Under the pieces are notes generated by a model that was given only the letters and a program-made list of their open reading frames with translations, was not told the origin of the DNA and ran no database searches. From positions 5,701,689 to 5,741,783 of the forward strand of contig NC_090611.1 in assembly GCF_004359215.1 (NCBI RefSeq): a stretch of 40,095 bases of DNA. Direction: 5' to 3'. Source of the stretch: Bremia lactucae (taxonomy: Eukaryota > Oomycota > Peronosporomycetes > Peronosporales > Peronosporaceae). The translations under genes were made by a program, and so were the position numbers. This document shows positions 1 to 10,237 of the stretch, piece by piece; position 1 is the stretch's first letter; each line of letters starts with the position of its first letter.

Positions 1-480
1 CGGCGCAGAATGGGTTTGGTTAAAAGAACAAGATGATGCGTTCGCATCAGTGAAGCAATCTCTTGTAGAGGCACCGGTCTTGGCATTGCCAGACGCGGAT
101 AAGTTCTTTAGCGTCGTCTACGATGCAAGTAATTTTGCAATCGGCAGCGCGCTCATGCAGAAGGATGAAGACAGCGTAGACCCTGTCATCTCTTATCAGT
201 CCCTTCTTTTAAAAGCCGCGAAACTGAATTCCCCCGTGCATGACAAAGAGCTACTTTCAATAAAGTGTGCTCTTGTCAAGTTTCGTGTGCACCTACCGGG
301 CACCGAAGCATTTGTGGTTTATACGGATCACGCATCACTGCAGACCGCAATAAACTCACCGCACCCCTCGCCTAAAATGGCAAGATGGCTTACATTTTTC
401 TCTAAATTAATTTCAAAGTTGAATACGAGTCGGGTAAGTCAAATGCCTTGGCTGACGCTTTATCGCGCAGACCAGACTTC
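1..480 (+). pseudogene. E1 reverse transcriptase C-terminal / RNase H fragment
   Basis: This is the RNase H-like part of a gypsy polyprotein, which degrades the RNA strand during reverse transcription. Visible signatures are FFSVVYDASNFAIGSAL near 100-160, VHDKELLSIKCALVKFR near 236-288 and the TDHASLQTA block near 325-350, all usual for the RT_RNaseH domain that follows gypsy RT. The RT palm lies left of the window. The frame breaks near 410-425, where the next conserved block (ALADALSRRPDFE) continues in another frame, so this is a decayed copy. Confidence 0.85.
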
Positions 481-546
481 GAGGTAAGACGACAGTAAAG
501 TGTGTGTAGTGCGAAAGCACAACTTTAGCCATCAACGTGGGCAGTC

Positions 547-1910
547 ATGGAGGCATACCACGTGACGAGCTTATTGGCCTCTGTGATAAAAGAGAGCTAC
601 AGTCAGGACGACCATTGTCGCCTGCTTTTGGATCACTTTGGTGGACGAAAAGTTTCCCTTCCGTCGCACCTGAAAGCTAAGCTAAATCGCTTTAGCTACA
701 GCGATGGCATGTTATGGCATCAGCTGTCACCTTGTGATCCCTTGAGAATCTATGTGCCTCATGACACAGATCTCAAGCTGATGATCCTTCACGAGCTCCA
801 TGATGCGCCATCTAGTGAGCATCTGGGCCGTGAAAAGACATTCTTACGAGTGTCAGAGGAATTTTGGTGGCCACACCTACATAGATGGGTGGCCAACTAT
901 ATTCGCTCTTGCGAACAGTATCAGCGTATTAAGCCTGCACCGTCCAGCAAGCGGCCACTGAAGCCGCTACCGATTCCAACCAACTGTTGGATATCAGTAA
1001 GTCTGGACTTCATGTTTGGCATGCCGCCCGATCATAAGTGTCGGACGGGGCTAGTCGTCTTTGTAGACAGACTGAGCAAAATGGTGCATTTAGCACCATG
1101 TAAGACATCGATCACAGGCAAAGAGGCAGCTCTCTTGTTCCTGGATCATGTTTACCGACTACACGGAATGCCCGAGTCCATAGTATCGGACCGGGGTCCA
1201 CGTTTTATGTCTGTTTTTTTGCGACATGTGTTTTGGCTGCTAGGAAGCAAGCTCCACATGACGACCGCAGATCATCTCCAGATCGATGGCCAGACAGAAC
1301 GTGCTAATCGGGTCGTAGCGGATGGCTTGCGCACGAAATCAACTCCCAAAGAATGGAGCAAACAATTGTCCTTTGTGAGAGTTCGCTATGAGAAATAGTG
1401 TCCACGCCAGTACGGGTGAGACACCGTTTTACATTAACGAACTGCGCCATCCTCGGACGCCAGTCTCGTTTGTGCGCAGCCCGAGTCTTAGTGGAGGAGG
1501 GAAAGAGGGACATAGTTTCGTCAACTTGACGATAACCCATGAGGGTGTCATCTCAATGACAAAAACTTGCCCTAGTGACCCTGCCAGTTTAGCAGTGGTC
1601 AATAAAACTACGCCTTATGATCGACCTCTCGGCGGTATCATATGCGAGTTTGATGCTAAAAGCGTGAGCGAGGCTCAACGCTTTGTGGATAAGCGATTAG
1701 CCATCACACGTAAAGTCCATGATGCGATAGCAAGCGCAAAGGACAAGCAAAAAGAATATGCTGACCGAAATGGTCGCAAAAATAGTGAACGCTTTCGAGT
1801 GGGTAAAAGGTACTACTAAGAACTGCTACCCTGCCTGAACTAACTGGTGGTACTACGAAGTTGTTACCGCGTTTCGTTAGGCCCTTTTACGGTGGTCGAA
1901 GAGGTTGGAG
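547..1910 (+). pseudogene. E1 integrase (zinc-binding, DDE core and C-terminal domains)
   Basis: Integrase inserts the cDNA into the host chromosome. The N-terminal HHCC-type zinc region includes SEHLGREKTF and SCEQYQR; the last Cys of the usual CxxC is Tyr. The catalytic core has its first Asp in SLDFMFG, a second Asp in SDRGPRF and Glu in GQTERANR, and the last two are separated by exactly 35 residues, the D(35)E spacing of the family. A frameshift near 1380-1390 moves the remainder (VHASTGETPFYINELRHPRT) to another frame. A TAA at 1817 precedes a last GPFTVVEEVGD motif near 1885-1910. Inactive. Confidence 0.88.
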
Positions 1911-1912
1911 AC

Positions 1913-3346
1913 CTACGGGGGAGGGGGACGGAGAAGGCGAAAAACTATCAGCCGACCGACTCCTCCCACCACGAACAGGTTCGGAGAGCGAGGAACATCA
2001 CGCGAGTAACGCGGATCCCTCATTATTGTTCTCTTAAAAAGGTCCAAGCGAGTCTTCAGGCGTTTATAACGCTGACGAGCCTTCGCTCGGACATCATAAA
2101 AATCCGGGGTCAGTCGCGAGACCTGACCCTCGAGATTCACAATAAGTCGTTCAGCAGCGCTCAACGCCTGTGACTGAACGGACGACGGTAAGGCAGCCGC
2201 GAGAAGGTGGGTGAGATCGTCACTCCTATCGGGCGCCGCCTGCATTGATGGATGCGGGTGGGTTTCAACGCTTTCTTGTTGAAATGTTGCTTGTCCATCG
2301 CTCCGTGAGGCAAAGGTATCAGATCCTCGTCCAATGGAAAGGTTACTCGAAGAGTTTTGACTCTTGGGAATCGATCGATACCCAACGTATTGATGTGCCC
2401 GTCTTGGTGGCTGCCTATGCGAAGGAGCGCCAGCTGAGGCCACTTCGCTAGTCTCAAATGGACTAGCAGAAGTAGCGTTGTGAGAAGTAACAGGGGGTAC
2501 AGTATCGCCCATGACTTCTTTCACACGCAAGCGGGCGAAATTAATTCGCTGCGATCGCTGTTTCATCGCATCGGAATGCGGATGAATGCGGCGCAGGAAT
2601 TCCGCCTCGTATTGGTCGGGCGTTTCAATCGAACGCAACAGACCGGGATAAAAAAAAAACGCCCAAGCGATTTTCCCTGAGCCCTCAATGATTGAAAGAC
2701 GCCATAATAATTGTGTGCGTCTACAAGAGCGCGCTCTAAGAGCGACGCTCTTGGCCCGTTTAAACGAGGCCATTTAGATGGAGGGGGCATTAGTGAAATG
2801 CCATCCATCACATAGCCACGTCCTAAACGACCGGCTTGTGGCACCGACTGAGCACGTTCACGTGTCATCGGGAGCTTTAGGCTCCGAATCCTTTATGTCA
2901 GAGCCATTATGGACTATGGTCTGAGAATAAGGCGCTGTGGCTATAAACAACGGAAAAGCGGCTACGCCTTTATGGGCAGTGCTCTCATTAACTGTCGCTG
3001 CGCTATCCAGCGCAGACGACGAGACAGCATTCGTAAATATTGCTGTCTCCATGTTGTGAGCCATGCGAGAAATTTAGATGAGCAAAAATGCGCCATCATC
3101 CTTCCTCATGATCTCGTTCTCCGCATCACTACTATAAGGTGACGGCAACGGTGTCGACTCATATTAGTCGACAATGAGCGACGGATCAACATCCTCACTG
3201 TTAAAGCGAGATGGATCATTTAGCCCCGTTAACGCGACAGCAGCAGTAGCTGTCGGCGTGTCGACTAAGGCATTGGATGCGGCCGGCGTGTTAGCGCGGT
3301 GCGGGCGCTTAGTGCGAGGTTGAGTGGGCGTACTCGCAGACGACAC
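1913..3346 (-). pseudogene. E1 antisense ORF (aORF) between pol and the 3' LTR
   Basis: On the - strand a nearly continuous frame runs from an ATG at 3346, about 160 bp inside the 3' LTR, back to 1913, where it overlaps the chromodomain and nearly meets the integrase. The longest uninterrupted piece is 286 codons (2773-1913). Two stops (3164, 2858) and a frame change at a run of nine A/T pairs near 2650 break it. In the middle, protein-like text includes NGPRASLLERALVDAHNYYG and IETPDQYEAEFLRRIHP. The C-terminal 70 residues are charged and heptad-like (SAAERLIVNLEGQVSRL, then KARQRYKRLKTRLDLFKRT), which suggests a coiled coil. I recognise no family. It may be a retroelement accessory protein or, in part, a shadow of pol; its position matches aORFs in the other elements here. 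Confidence 0.5.
2275..2451 (+). pseudogene. E1 chromodomain at the end of pol
   Basis: A short frame ends in the signature RYQILVQWKGY, then SFDSWES, then a DVPVLVAAY-like helix and a stop at 2449. This is the chromodomain pattern (aromatic cage, WKGY, SWE) that chromoviral gypsy elements carry at the integrase C-terminus, where it may steer insertion to particular chromatin. About 365 bp separate it from the integrase GPF motif, and no sense-strand coding is recognisable in that gap. The opposite strand is also open across this domain. Confidence 0.75.
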
Positions 3347-3490
3347 ACCAACGTGGCCCCTTTAAGCTGGCATCTTTTCCGCCGTGTATGAAAACCCGGG
3401 TCACTTGAGTGATTGAGTGAACTAGCGGCACGTAGAGCTGCTTGCAATTCCTCGCTCCTCTTTGACGAATTTAAAATGTAAATTCGTTCT

Positions 3491-3505
3491 TTGAGGGGGG
3501 GATGG
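3491..3505 (+). other. E1 polypurine tract
   Basis: TTGAGGGGGGGATGG lies directly before the TG of the 3' LTR, the expected place for the primer of plus-strand cDNA synthesis. Confidence 0.75.
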
Positions 3506-4037
3506 TGCAACGGGCTAAAGATGCTCTAAAGTTACACAGTCCCCGTTAAGCACACTTGGTGTGTTTAAGGGAATGGTCAATTACTTGAAACAATGAATTA
3601 GACCCACCACTTGGATTTTGGTTCACATTTGTGATCAACCCTCGTGTATGTGATGCACATAGGCGCATTCACATTAAGAGGAATGACGCCTAGCGTCATC
3701 CGTTACGCGAGGTATTTAAAAAATACGCTGGCAATACATATTAGTGTTATCTTCAAAGATGACTTTTTTGATTGGTAAAATAAGGTATTTATATTTAATG
3801 CGATTTAATATTATACAGTCTGAAAACTACTTCCTACTTAAAAAGTGCGCACGAGGAGCCGGAATACCGCTTCCGTGACGACACTTTACTAGAGTACTTA
3901 GTGCGTTGGGTGAGTCGCTAAGGCGTCCACCACAACTACCTCACTGCACGCAAGAGAAGACGGTCTAACCGCTTTCTCGCTGTGCTAGGGTGTGTGTCTA
4001 AGTAGAGCGTGACCGCATGACGACGTGTTCGTCTACT
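3506..4037 (+). repeat. Type-A LTR, copy 1 (3' LTR of E1)
   Basis: This 532-bp sequence aligns almost end to end with 39115-39661 (+) and with the inverted fragment 23649-23922. It starts TGCAACGG (TGTAACGG in the other full copy) and ends near TCTAC, where the other copy ends CCTACA. Divergence is obvious by eye, so the copy is old. Confidence 0.82.
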
Positions 4038-4950
4038 GTGCTCATGACGCAATGTGTTTCTACGGTACATTTATACTGATATTGAAGCTTTTTTGCAACT
4101 CATTATCCATCGCGGGTGCAAATCGAGACTCCGCATTTGCTCTCCACGCGAGAAGCTGCCTGCTAAGTGAAAACCATTTCGAGGTACTTGAATAAAATAT
4201 CACAATTCTCGTGAGACCAAATTCTGTAACCTGAGTAGAAAGGTCGAGGAGGAGATGCAATGAAGGCATTAGCGGCGTAGATTAGTATATTTTTGGTTTA
4301 ACGACACGTGCGCTTGTTCTGACCTTCTTGATCGCTGGCGCCGCATCTTCGTTTTTGTGGCCCTTGCCCCGACCTTTAAATGTACTCAAATGCTGACGGA
4401 TCGCGTTTGGTATTCTTCGATCCTTTTGGCCGTCCACGTGTAGCCACTGACGCCGAATCATAAATCGATGTGCTTGGAATAGATGCGAGGTTATAAAGAT
4501 CTCTTGCTCCAGGAGGCGTTGCTTGTGCGGAGGCAAGCCTGAATTATACTCTTCGAATTTGGCTATTATGTCCGAAAAGCTTAACTCCCTGCCTTCTGGA
4601 AATGCTGCAAGATTATCGGTCGCTCATGGTTGTGTTGCAACTAGCACACTTGCTCCCCATTCTTTTCCAGCATTTTGATTCAATTGGTGCTGAATAGTGA
4701 CAGCCTATGAGCACACAAGAAGCCTTGTTAATGCTGGCGTATCTTTGTGCCCTTGCTTCTGTACCCACCATCCTGAGCGCAAGCAAGCCTCACCTTCCAA
4801 GCTTTTCGGTATTTGTCGGCTTTCGGGCGTAATTTCTGCGTTAAATAACCTTGCCGCCACGCAAACGTTTTGATTACCATATAGGCTTTTTCGAATTCAT
4901 TTCGCATACTGCGCCACCAAGTAATTCGCAGCTAGTTGTAACGAGGAAGG
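4038..4950. other. Spacer between E1 and element X, with a short unknown coding-like stretch
   Basis: The only coding-like stretch is on the - strand, about 4590-4282. It reads through NSGLPPHKQRLLEQEIF and HRFMIRRQWLHVDGQKDRR and ends in a basic tail at a stop at 4282. It looks like the C-terminus of a larger protein, possibly a transposase or repeat protein. I do not recognise the family, and no intact start is visible. Nothing else is supported in this stretch. Confidence 0.3.
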
Positions 4951-5357
4951 TGTAACGGTGTATCCCGTTACAAAAGTATTTTTTTCTTCAAGAAGAATAC
5001 TAAATATTATTTCCCATGAGAGGAAATAAATAAAGAATTACACAATTATTATCTTTATTGAATTTGACTGAAAAAGCTCAACGTCTGATTTGTTAATTTA
5101 AGTATGAATCAACCCCACCAATCGTCACAAGACACGATTATGCGGTGCGCAAGGATGCGTTACGTAATAAACTTAATAAATTAAATACACTCTTACTTTT
5201 TCTCTATTCTAGAACCTTAGTCTAGACCTTAAAGCTAAAGACCCTTAGCTTCATTGAAACCTTCTCTGTACCTTTGTGCAAGTGAAACTTTGGGGCACTG
5301 TAATCAGTGTAAGGTTAACCAGCACATATCAGTACTTGTTAAAGGTGCTACTTTACA
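4951..5357 (+). repeat. Element X 5' LTR
   Basis: About 407 bp, starting TGTAACGG with a short palindromic head (TGTAAC...GTTACA) and ending TTTACA. Related sequence occurs at 19637-19760 (+), 20421-19951 (-), 19950 to about 19780 (-) and 23426-23648 (+). It is followed by a two-base gap and then the PBS. Confidence 0.75.
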
Positions 5358-5359
5358 CC

Positions 5360-5370
5360 TGGTAGCACTT
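5360..5370 (+). other. Element X primer-binding site
   Basis: TGGTAGCACTT starts two bases after the LTR end. The same motif follows the LTR at 39664, and a variant (TGGTAGTACTCG) follows the inner element LTR on the - strand. The TGG start fits pairing with a tRNA CCA end. It is not the common initiator-Met PBS (TGGTATCAGAGC). Confidence 0.65.
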
Positions 5371-5457
5371 ATAAAGCCCCCTTCTTCTTAATTAAACATG
5401 TCCATGTTTTGATGAAGAAGGCTGGAGCTTTCCACCCCTAAAGAAGGCTATCACGCA

Positions 5458-6440
5458 ATGCGTGAAAGGTTCACTCTTTCGAGTAAGCTTGAATGGAGAG
5501 CGACCAAATGCATGATTTCGGTCGTAAGTGGGCCAGCCATTGGCGCTGTATTGTTTCCTCGAAACAGAGATGGGCAGCATGCGCCCATAGCCGAGTTCTT
5601 ACAGCACAAACTCGGCGGGGCCCGAGAGAAAGTAGCATTGCTTTACCAGCAAGGCTCTCAACACGCGGAGGTGTTGAGAGAACAGGGTGCTCAACAATTG
5701 GAACTGTTGAGACAGCAGCATGTAAATTGGGCCTACGCTTCCGCGTCAACCCGAAAGCTTAAAGATCGAAGTCTCTAAGTTTAAGGCAGCAGAAGGCGAC
5801 CACCTTTTAAGATGGTTCGTCATGTTAGACGACGCCATAGAAGCTCGCCGTATCAGTGATGATGCGACGAAAGTGAAATTGGCATGTCTAACTTAGCCGG
5901 ACGTGACACGTCTTGGGCCTTGGGGCTGAAGCTTCACAACCTATTAAATTTTGGGTCGTAGGAGGTGTTGAAAACCCGGCTCTGAGAAACGTTTGAGCCG
6001 CCACGTCCTCTATACAGGGCTCGAGCCGAGCTCCCGGATTTGAAGCAGAGCAAGCGTGATCTACACGCTTATGCCCAAAATACACGATACTTGGTCAGTT
6101 GTATAGTTAGCCATCCAATTGATGGACAAAACCTGAGCGCAGTGTTTATTTAAGGTCTTGCAGACGGCCCTCTTAAGACCCACTTATTCCAGCGGGAATT
6201 ATAGTCGCTCGCTAAAGCGATCACTATAGCGGAACAAGAGGACTTCAGTCTTACACAGGCTTTTGTCCACTCTCGTGCATATCGTCCACTGAGTCGACAA
6301 TAAAACGGAGGTCCCGAACCAATGGACCTCTTGTATGTAAAGAGCGAGAAACCTCGCCCTTTAAGTTACAAACGATTACAATTATGTAACCGCTGTCAAA
6401 AGACGGGCCACTATGCCTAAGATTGTAGAGTCCCACGGCC
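5458..6440 (+). pseudogene. Element X gag (capsid and CCHC zinc knuckle)
   Basis: Gag forms the virus-like particle. A 106-codon piece (5458-5778) carries a Gln/Glu-rich helix with repeats (QGSQHAEVLREQGAQQ). The next frame shows the retrotransposon gag core: KFKAAEGDHLLRWFV, then LDDAIEARRISDD, then degenerate text. Near 6390-6425 a zinc knuckle C-x2-C-x4-H-x4-C (CNRCQKTGHYA then a stop, then DC) is readable, with a stop codon inside it. Multiple stops make it non-functional. Confidence 0.75.
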
Positions 6441-6659
6441 AATGCCTAAAACCACTGAGCGAAAGATTGACCTCTAGCTAGGAATAGCGGAGGACGCGGA
6501 TCCGACGCTGCGTTGCAAGATCGCAACGGCGAGGCGGGTCGTCTAAAAATAGTCGAAGTCAGTAGGTGCGGATCGCCCTTCTGATCCAGCAACGTCAAAA
6601 GAATTTGCAGGCCTTTTGACGAGAGCTGCTCTTCACACACAAACACTGTGTGTAACTGC

Positions 6660-7030
6660 CCTTAGGGAATGAGGTTAACCTCATAACCGTGAAAAAAAAA
6701 TGTCAATAAATTGCCACTTAAGTCTTTAGTCAATGTTGGGGCGTCGATCAATTTTAATAGACGCCTATTGCTAGAAGATCGCAGAGTCAAATTTATTGAA
6801 CGCGATATCTATCTAACGAAGTGGACAATGCGCCTAGCAACATGGGCATCTGTAACATTAACAAACATGTAGTTGGTATCCCATGCACATTAAAGAGTAA
6901 AAAGTACGATGATTATTTCATCGTTCTAGATTTGGATGACAATTTTGATATCATCCTTAGGTAACCATGGCTCAGAAAGTACGAGCCATGTATAAATTGG
7001 CAGCCAACTGATAAACGTCTGGGGGCGTCC
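6660..7030 (+). pseudogene. Element X aspartic protease remnant
   Basis: Near 6730 the frame reads LVNVGASINFNR where gypsy proteases have DSGAS; the catalytic Asp position is Asn and Ser is Val. Near 6925-7010 the closing block FIVLDLDDNFDIILR, then PWL...EP, then INW matches the usual end of gypsy protease (ILGMxWL...WIDW). Stops intervene. Confidence 0.65.
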
Positions 7031-7790
7031 ACAAGCGCGTGGATGTCCTACGACGTGAGTGCGACGGCTTCACTTGTGGGCCGTTTGCATGACTGCTCAG
7101 ACCTCAGTATGAATACCCATCACACTGTGGAGTAAGATCCCGACGGCTGTGCACAAGCACAGGCAGCGTCGAAGTTCGACCACGCGAATAAGTTGAGTGG
7201 TAGGAAACAAGAATGCTTGCTTGAAAAGCAACACTAAGAAAGTTTAAAAGGCCAGTCTATAAGAGACAGTGCAAAAGTCCTAGATCGACTGGAGAGTCGA
7301 TCTTAGAGGATCTCGCTGTTGTAGCGCGACCACAGCTCGAAGCAGTTAAGGAGGACACTTCCCAAGTATATTCTGCAATAATGAGTCCCCAGAAACTTGT
7401 AATCAAAATTTTCCAGGTACCTTTGGAATTAAGCTCCAGAGATAAAAGTGAGAAAATAAATGTTTTACTAAACAATGGATAAAGTGTAGGCTCTTATACA
7501 CTTGATCTTATAGCGCCTACGAAGTCAACTTCGGAGATAATTATTTGATTGCCAAAGCTTGAATCGAAACGGTTTTGGCGTGATCTGCGCACTGGCGAAG
7601 TCAAGTAGATCTACGCACTTATCACAGATGACAACTGCGTGGTCGATTTTCTGTCGGCAAAAGTATTTCCTGAGAACGAAAGGGTTTTCAGTAGCTTATC
7701 GATGGACGAAAGCGTGCTCGATGAGACGACTCGGATGTAACGTTTTACTTCCCAATCCTGGGAGTCTTTGAAGACAAACTCTTTATATAA
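7030..7790 (+). other. Element X linker between protease and RT
   Basis: No intact frame is seen. The stretch 7300-7790 aligns at nucleotide level with 23985-24430 of element Z (shared motifs include AGTCCCCAGAAAC and CACTTGATCT), so it belongs to the element rather than to host DNA. Confidence 0.55.
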
Positions 7791-8310
7791 TGATTTAATA
7801 GAATTGAAGGATGTCTTCCCGGAATCAGTACCGTGCGATTCGCTGAACGATAGAGAACTCGACATGAAATTCTCCTGACACCAGGTTCGAAATACTGTGT
7901 CATGAAGCAGTGGTCATTGCTCGTGAACAAGTATTAGCGTACGACAAATTCTTTGCCGCTCGGTTAGCAGCGGGTCATGAGAGGAAGTCAACCTCCCCAC
8001 GTAGCTCTCCGAGCTTCTGTGTTCGTAAAGCAACAGGAAGGGGGCGGATTGTGCATGCGTTCAATAGATTGAACGCTGCACTTTTACAGGCTTTAACGCT
8101 GATACAACGAAAAGGCGTAATTATTGATGGTATGTCAAAGGGAACAATCTTTTCGTCAGCGGATCTAATAAATGGAATCTGAAATTTTTTTATGCGTGTA
8201 CAAGATACTCGCTTACAGCAGTAAGTACCCCAAGAGGAATGCTATAGGGGTGGTTAGTTATGCCACAGGGGCTAAGTTATTCCCCTGCGACATTGAACAG
8301 ATGGATAATC
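7790..8310 (+). pseudogene. Element X reverse transcriptase, N-terminal part
   Basis: Reads ELKDVFPESVPCDSL at 7800, then in a second frame (7910-8182) KFFAARLAAGHERKS, PSFCVRKATG, RIVHAFNRLNAA and GTIFSSADLINGI. These are the fingers and early palm motifs of gypsy RT. The palm is cut at 8310 by the inner element and resumes at 15431. Confidence 0.82.
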
Positions 8311-8792
8311 TGTAGCGGAGCTACCTCGCTCCTAAAGTCAGAGGAAGACTTTCAGACTCAGAGAGTCACTTAGTTTTTTTGAACTAATCGGTTTAACAAC
8401 TCAGGGAGTCATACAAGCTATTAAAGCTTAAGGAACTCTAATTCAAGGGATTTAGGGGCTCGTAAAACCAAGTGGCAACTTGTGCCCAAGAGGATATCCC
8501 ATAATAAGGCTTCTATCTCTTACAGATCAATGCGCAAGCCTTAGGAAGGCACTTAATGCCTTAAGATCAAAAAGGGAACTGCACTTTATAATTATTTAAA
8601 TCTAAAAACCTCACCTAGCTAATTAAAATAGATTTTGTCCGCCAGATTTATATCTGGCGGCGACCACATTTGTTACGCATAATAAATGGGATTTAAGTAA
8701 CTGACAATTTTAAAATTAGATAAACGGGTATTTTACCCATAAAGTAAATGTACCACAACAACGGTTGTCCAACCGAGGTGTGCCCCATTACA
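8311..8792 (-). repeat. Inner element 3' LTR
   Basis: 482 bp. On the - strand it begins TGTAATGGGGCACACC and ends GGAGCTACA. It aligns over its full length with 14946-15430, with scattered substitutions and small indels. The LTR pair differs visibly, so the insertion is not recent. Confidence 0.9.
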
Positions 8793-8804
8793 CCCTCCCC
8801 CATC
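8793..8804 (-). other. Inner element polypurine tract
   Basis: On the - strand the sequence is GATGGGGGAGGG, immediately upstream of the LTR TG. It fixes the transcription direction of the element. Confidence 0.75.
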
Positions 8805-8902
8805 AGACTGTTGACACTGAGTGACAACATTCGCTTCATTTCCTCTTTGAGGTTGGAACCTAAAAAGCTAACCATTTGGTTGCGCTTTTCATTCCTTTTT
8901 TA

Positions 8903-10237
8903 ATGAAAATCAAGCGCGAGTCACAGACTCTGAGCACCATCCTCGACGATGAGGGAATGGTGGACTTTGCAAGTCACTCTCAATCAGAGGAGGAGGAAAA
9001 AGGGCGGCGTTCGCTCACGCCTTCTCTCCGGATGAACGTCGGCGAGCCCCAAATCCGTTCCCAGAACGTGGTGCCGCTGATGTCTTAACTGCATTGAGCA
9101 GGACACGGGACCCTCAGTCCAACATCATTACGAATCCGCTCGATGAAGAGCAAGAGCAGACAATGCTCACAGAAGAAAGAGCTCGTCGTCGAGCTGCCGA
9201 GATAGCGAAAGCTAAGGCTCATAGTGAATATTGATTCACTCCGCTCAGTGCGGACGAGCGTTTCAAAGAGATAGCGGGTCATAGCTTGACCACCTGGATC
9301 TCTAGTGACCCAGCGAGGACGCCGGAGGAGATCGCTGCCCGCGACGCTCTTCATGAGCATTACCTTACGCCGAAGGTAATGACGCGAAGCCAGTATCTGA
9401 CGCGTTTACATGATCAAGCCCGTGGGGCTGCGGTGACCTCCATGAGGGAAAGTCCGATCGTTTTGTTTCCAAACGAAACAAGGAGTAAAAACGAAGTCTC
9501 ATTTGCTGGCCTGGGTCCACCGGGCCAGCAAACTCAGTAATATCTGGAATATCAGAGAGTCTGCGGATAGAGGTGATGTTCGTTTGGAACGGAAGCTTCG
9601 CTTCGACTTTGCTGAGCTTAAGGCCAAAAGCCAGTTGCGTTCGGCATTTATGCCACAAAAAGGAGAAAGGCCTAGCCGATATTTCAGTGCTTCGGTTGAC
9701 CGTACAACCAAGGATTGAAGCCGCACTGAGGCTTTAGATCCACCTAATCCCACGTTTAGTGGTGGGAAGCGTCGTTTGACGCGAGTTGACCCTGAGCTTA
9801 GCGCTCAAAAACGTCAACGGAGTACGGGCAATCTTGCCGAAAAGGTACCTCGAACTCCCAAGAGTTTTCAGAAGAGGGGTACCCTAGCCACTTCACCAGA
9901 TACTTGTATTGACCCTCACGACGACGTCGCTTTTAAAGTTTGTCCACATGAAACTGAAGGTTCCCCCGCGCATCAACCAGCGCGGGAGGGGGCCGAAATT
10001 TCGGCGGAAGCATTTAATTCTCTACGGCACGAGGTGCAGCTTCTATGTGAGGTCCTTGCTCGGGTTGATAGCTCTTTTGAGGCGGTTCGGGACCGTATTT
10101 CGACGCTTGAGCGTCAGCAGCCTCGTCTAGAAGGCCAGTTGGATATCCTGGTGAGGATGCAACAATCTGCGGCACGTCCGCCAGTCTCGGCGCAAGCGCC
10201 TACAAGTCCACGTGGGAAGGGTCCCGATATGGCTTAA
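8903..10237 (+). pseudogene. Inner element antisense ORF (aORF), about 440 codons
   Basis: Coding-like sequence runs on the + strand, opposite to the element's own genes. It starts at an ATG 111 bp from the inner edge of the 3' LTR and stops at 10237, overlapping the integrase stop (10200) tail to tail. It is broken by a frame change near 9075, a TGA near 9232, a frame change near 9500-9530 and a stop at 9716. Pieces include KAHSEY, SLTTWISSDPARTPEEIAA, MTRSQYLTRLHDQARGA and IVLFPNETRSKNEVSF. The last intact piece (9776-10237, 153 codons) has a basic N-part and then a heptad-like region (SLRHEVQLLCEVLARVDSSF, DRISTLERQQPRLEGQL) before a Pro/Ser tail. Part of it recurs at 22545-22690. No family recognised. 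Confidence 0.6.

Larger units (their letters stand above)
1..4037 (+). mobile_element. E1: 3' half of a degenerate Ty3/gypsy LTR retrotransposon
   Basis: The window opens inside pol. In + order it holds an RNase H fragment, integrase, chromodomain, a polypurine tract (3491-3505) and a 3' LTR (3506-4037). The PPT abutting a TG-starting LTR fixes the orientation. Coding parts carry frameshifts and stops, so the copy is dead. An antisense frame lies between the pol end and the LTR (separate entry). The 5' half is outside the window. Confidence 0.85.

Noticed and set aside
2719..2755. Short inverted repeat around GAGCGCGCTC / AAGAGCGACGCTCTT as a terminator or hairpin element
   Set aside because: It lies inside the E1 antisense frame and is short; no evidence of function.
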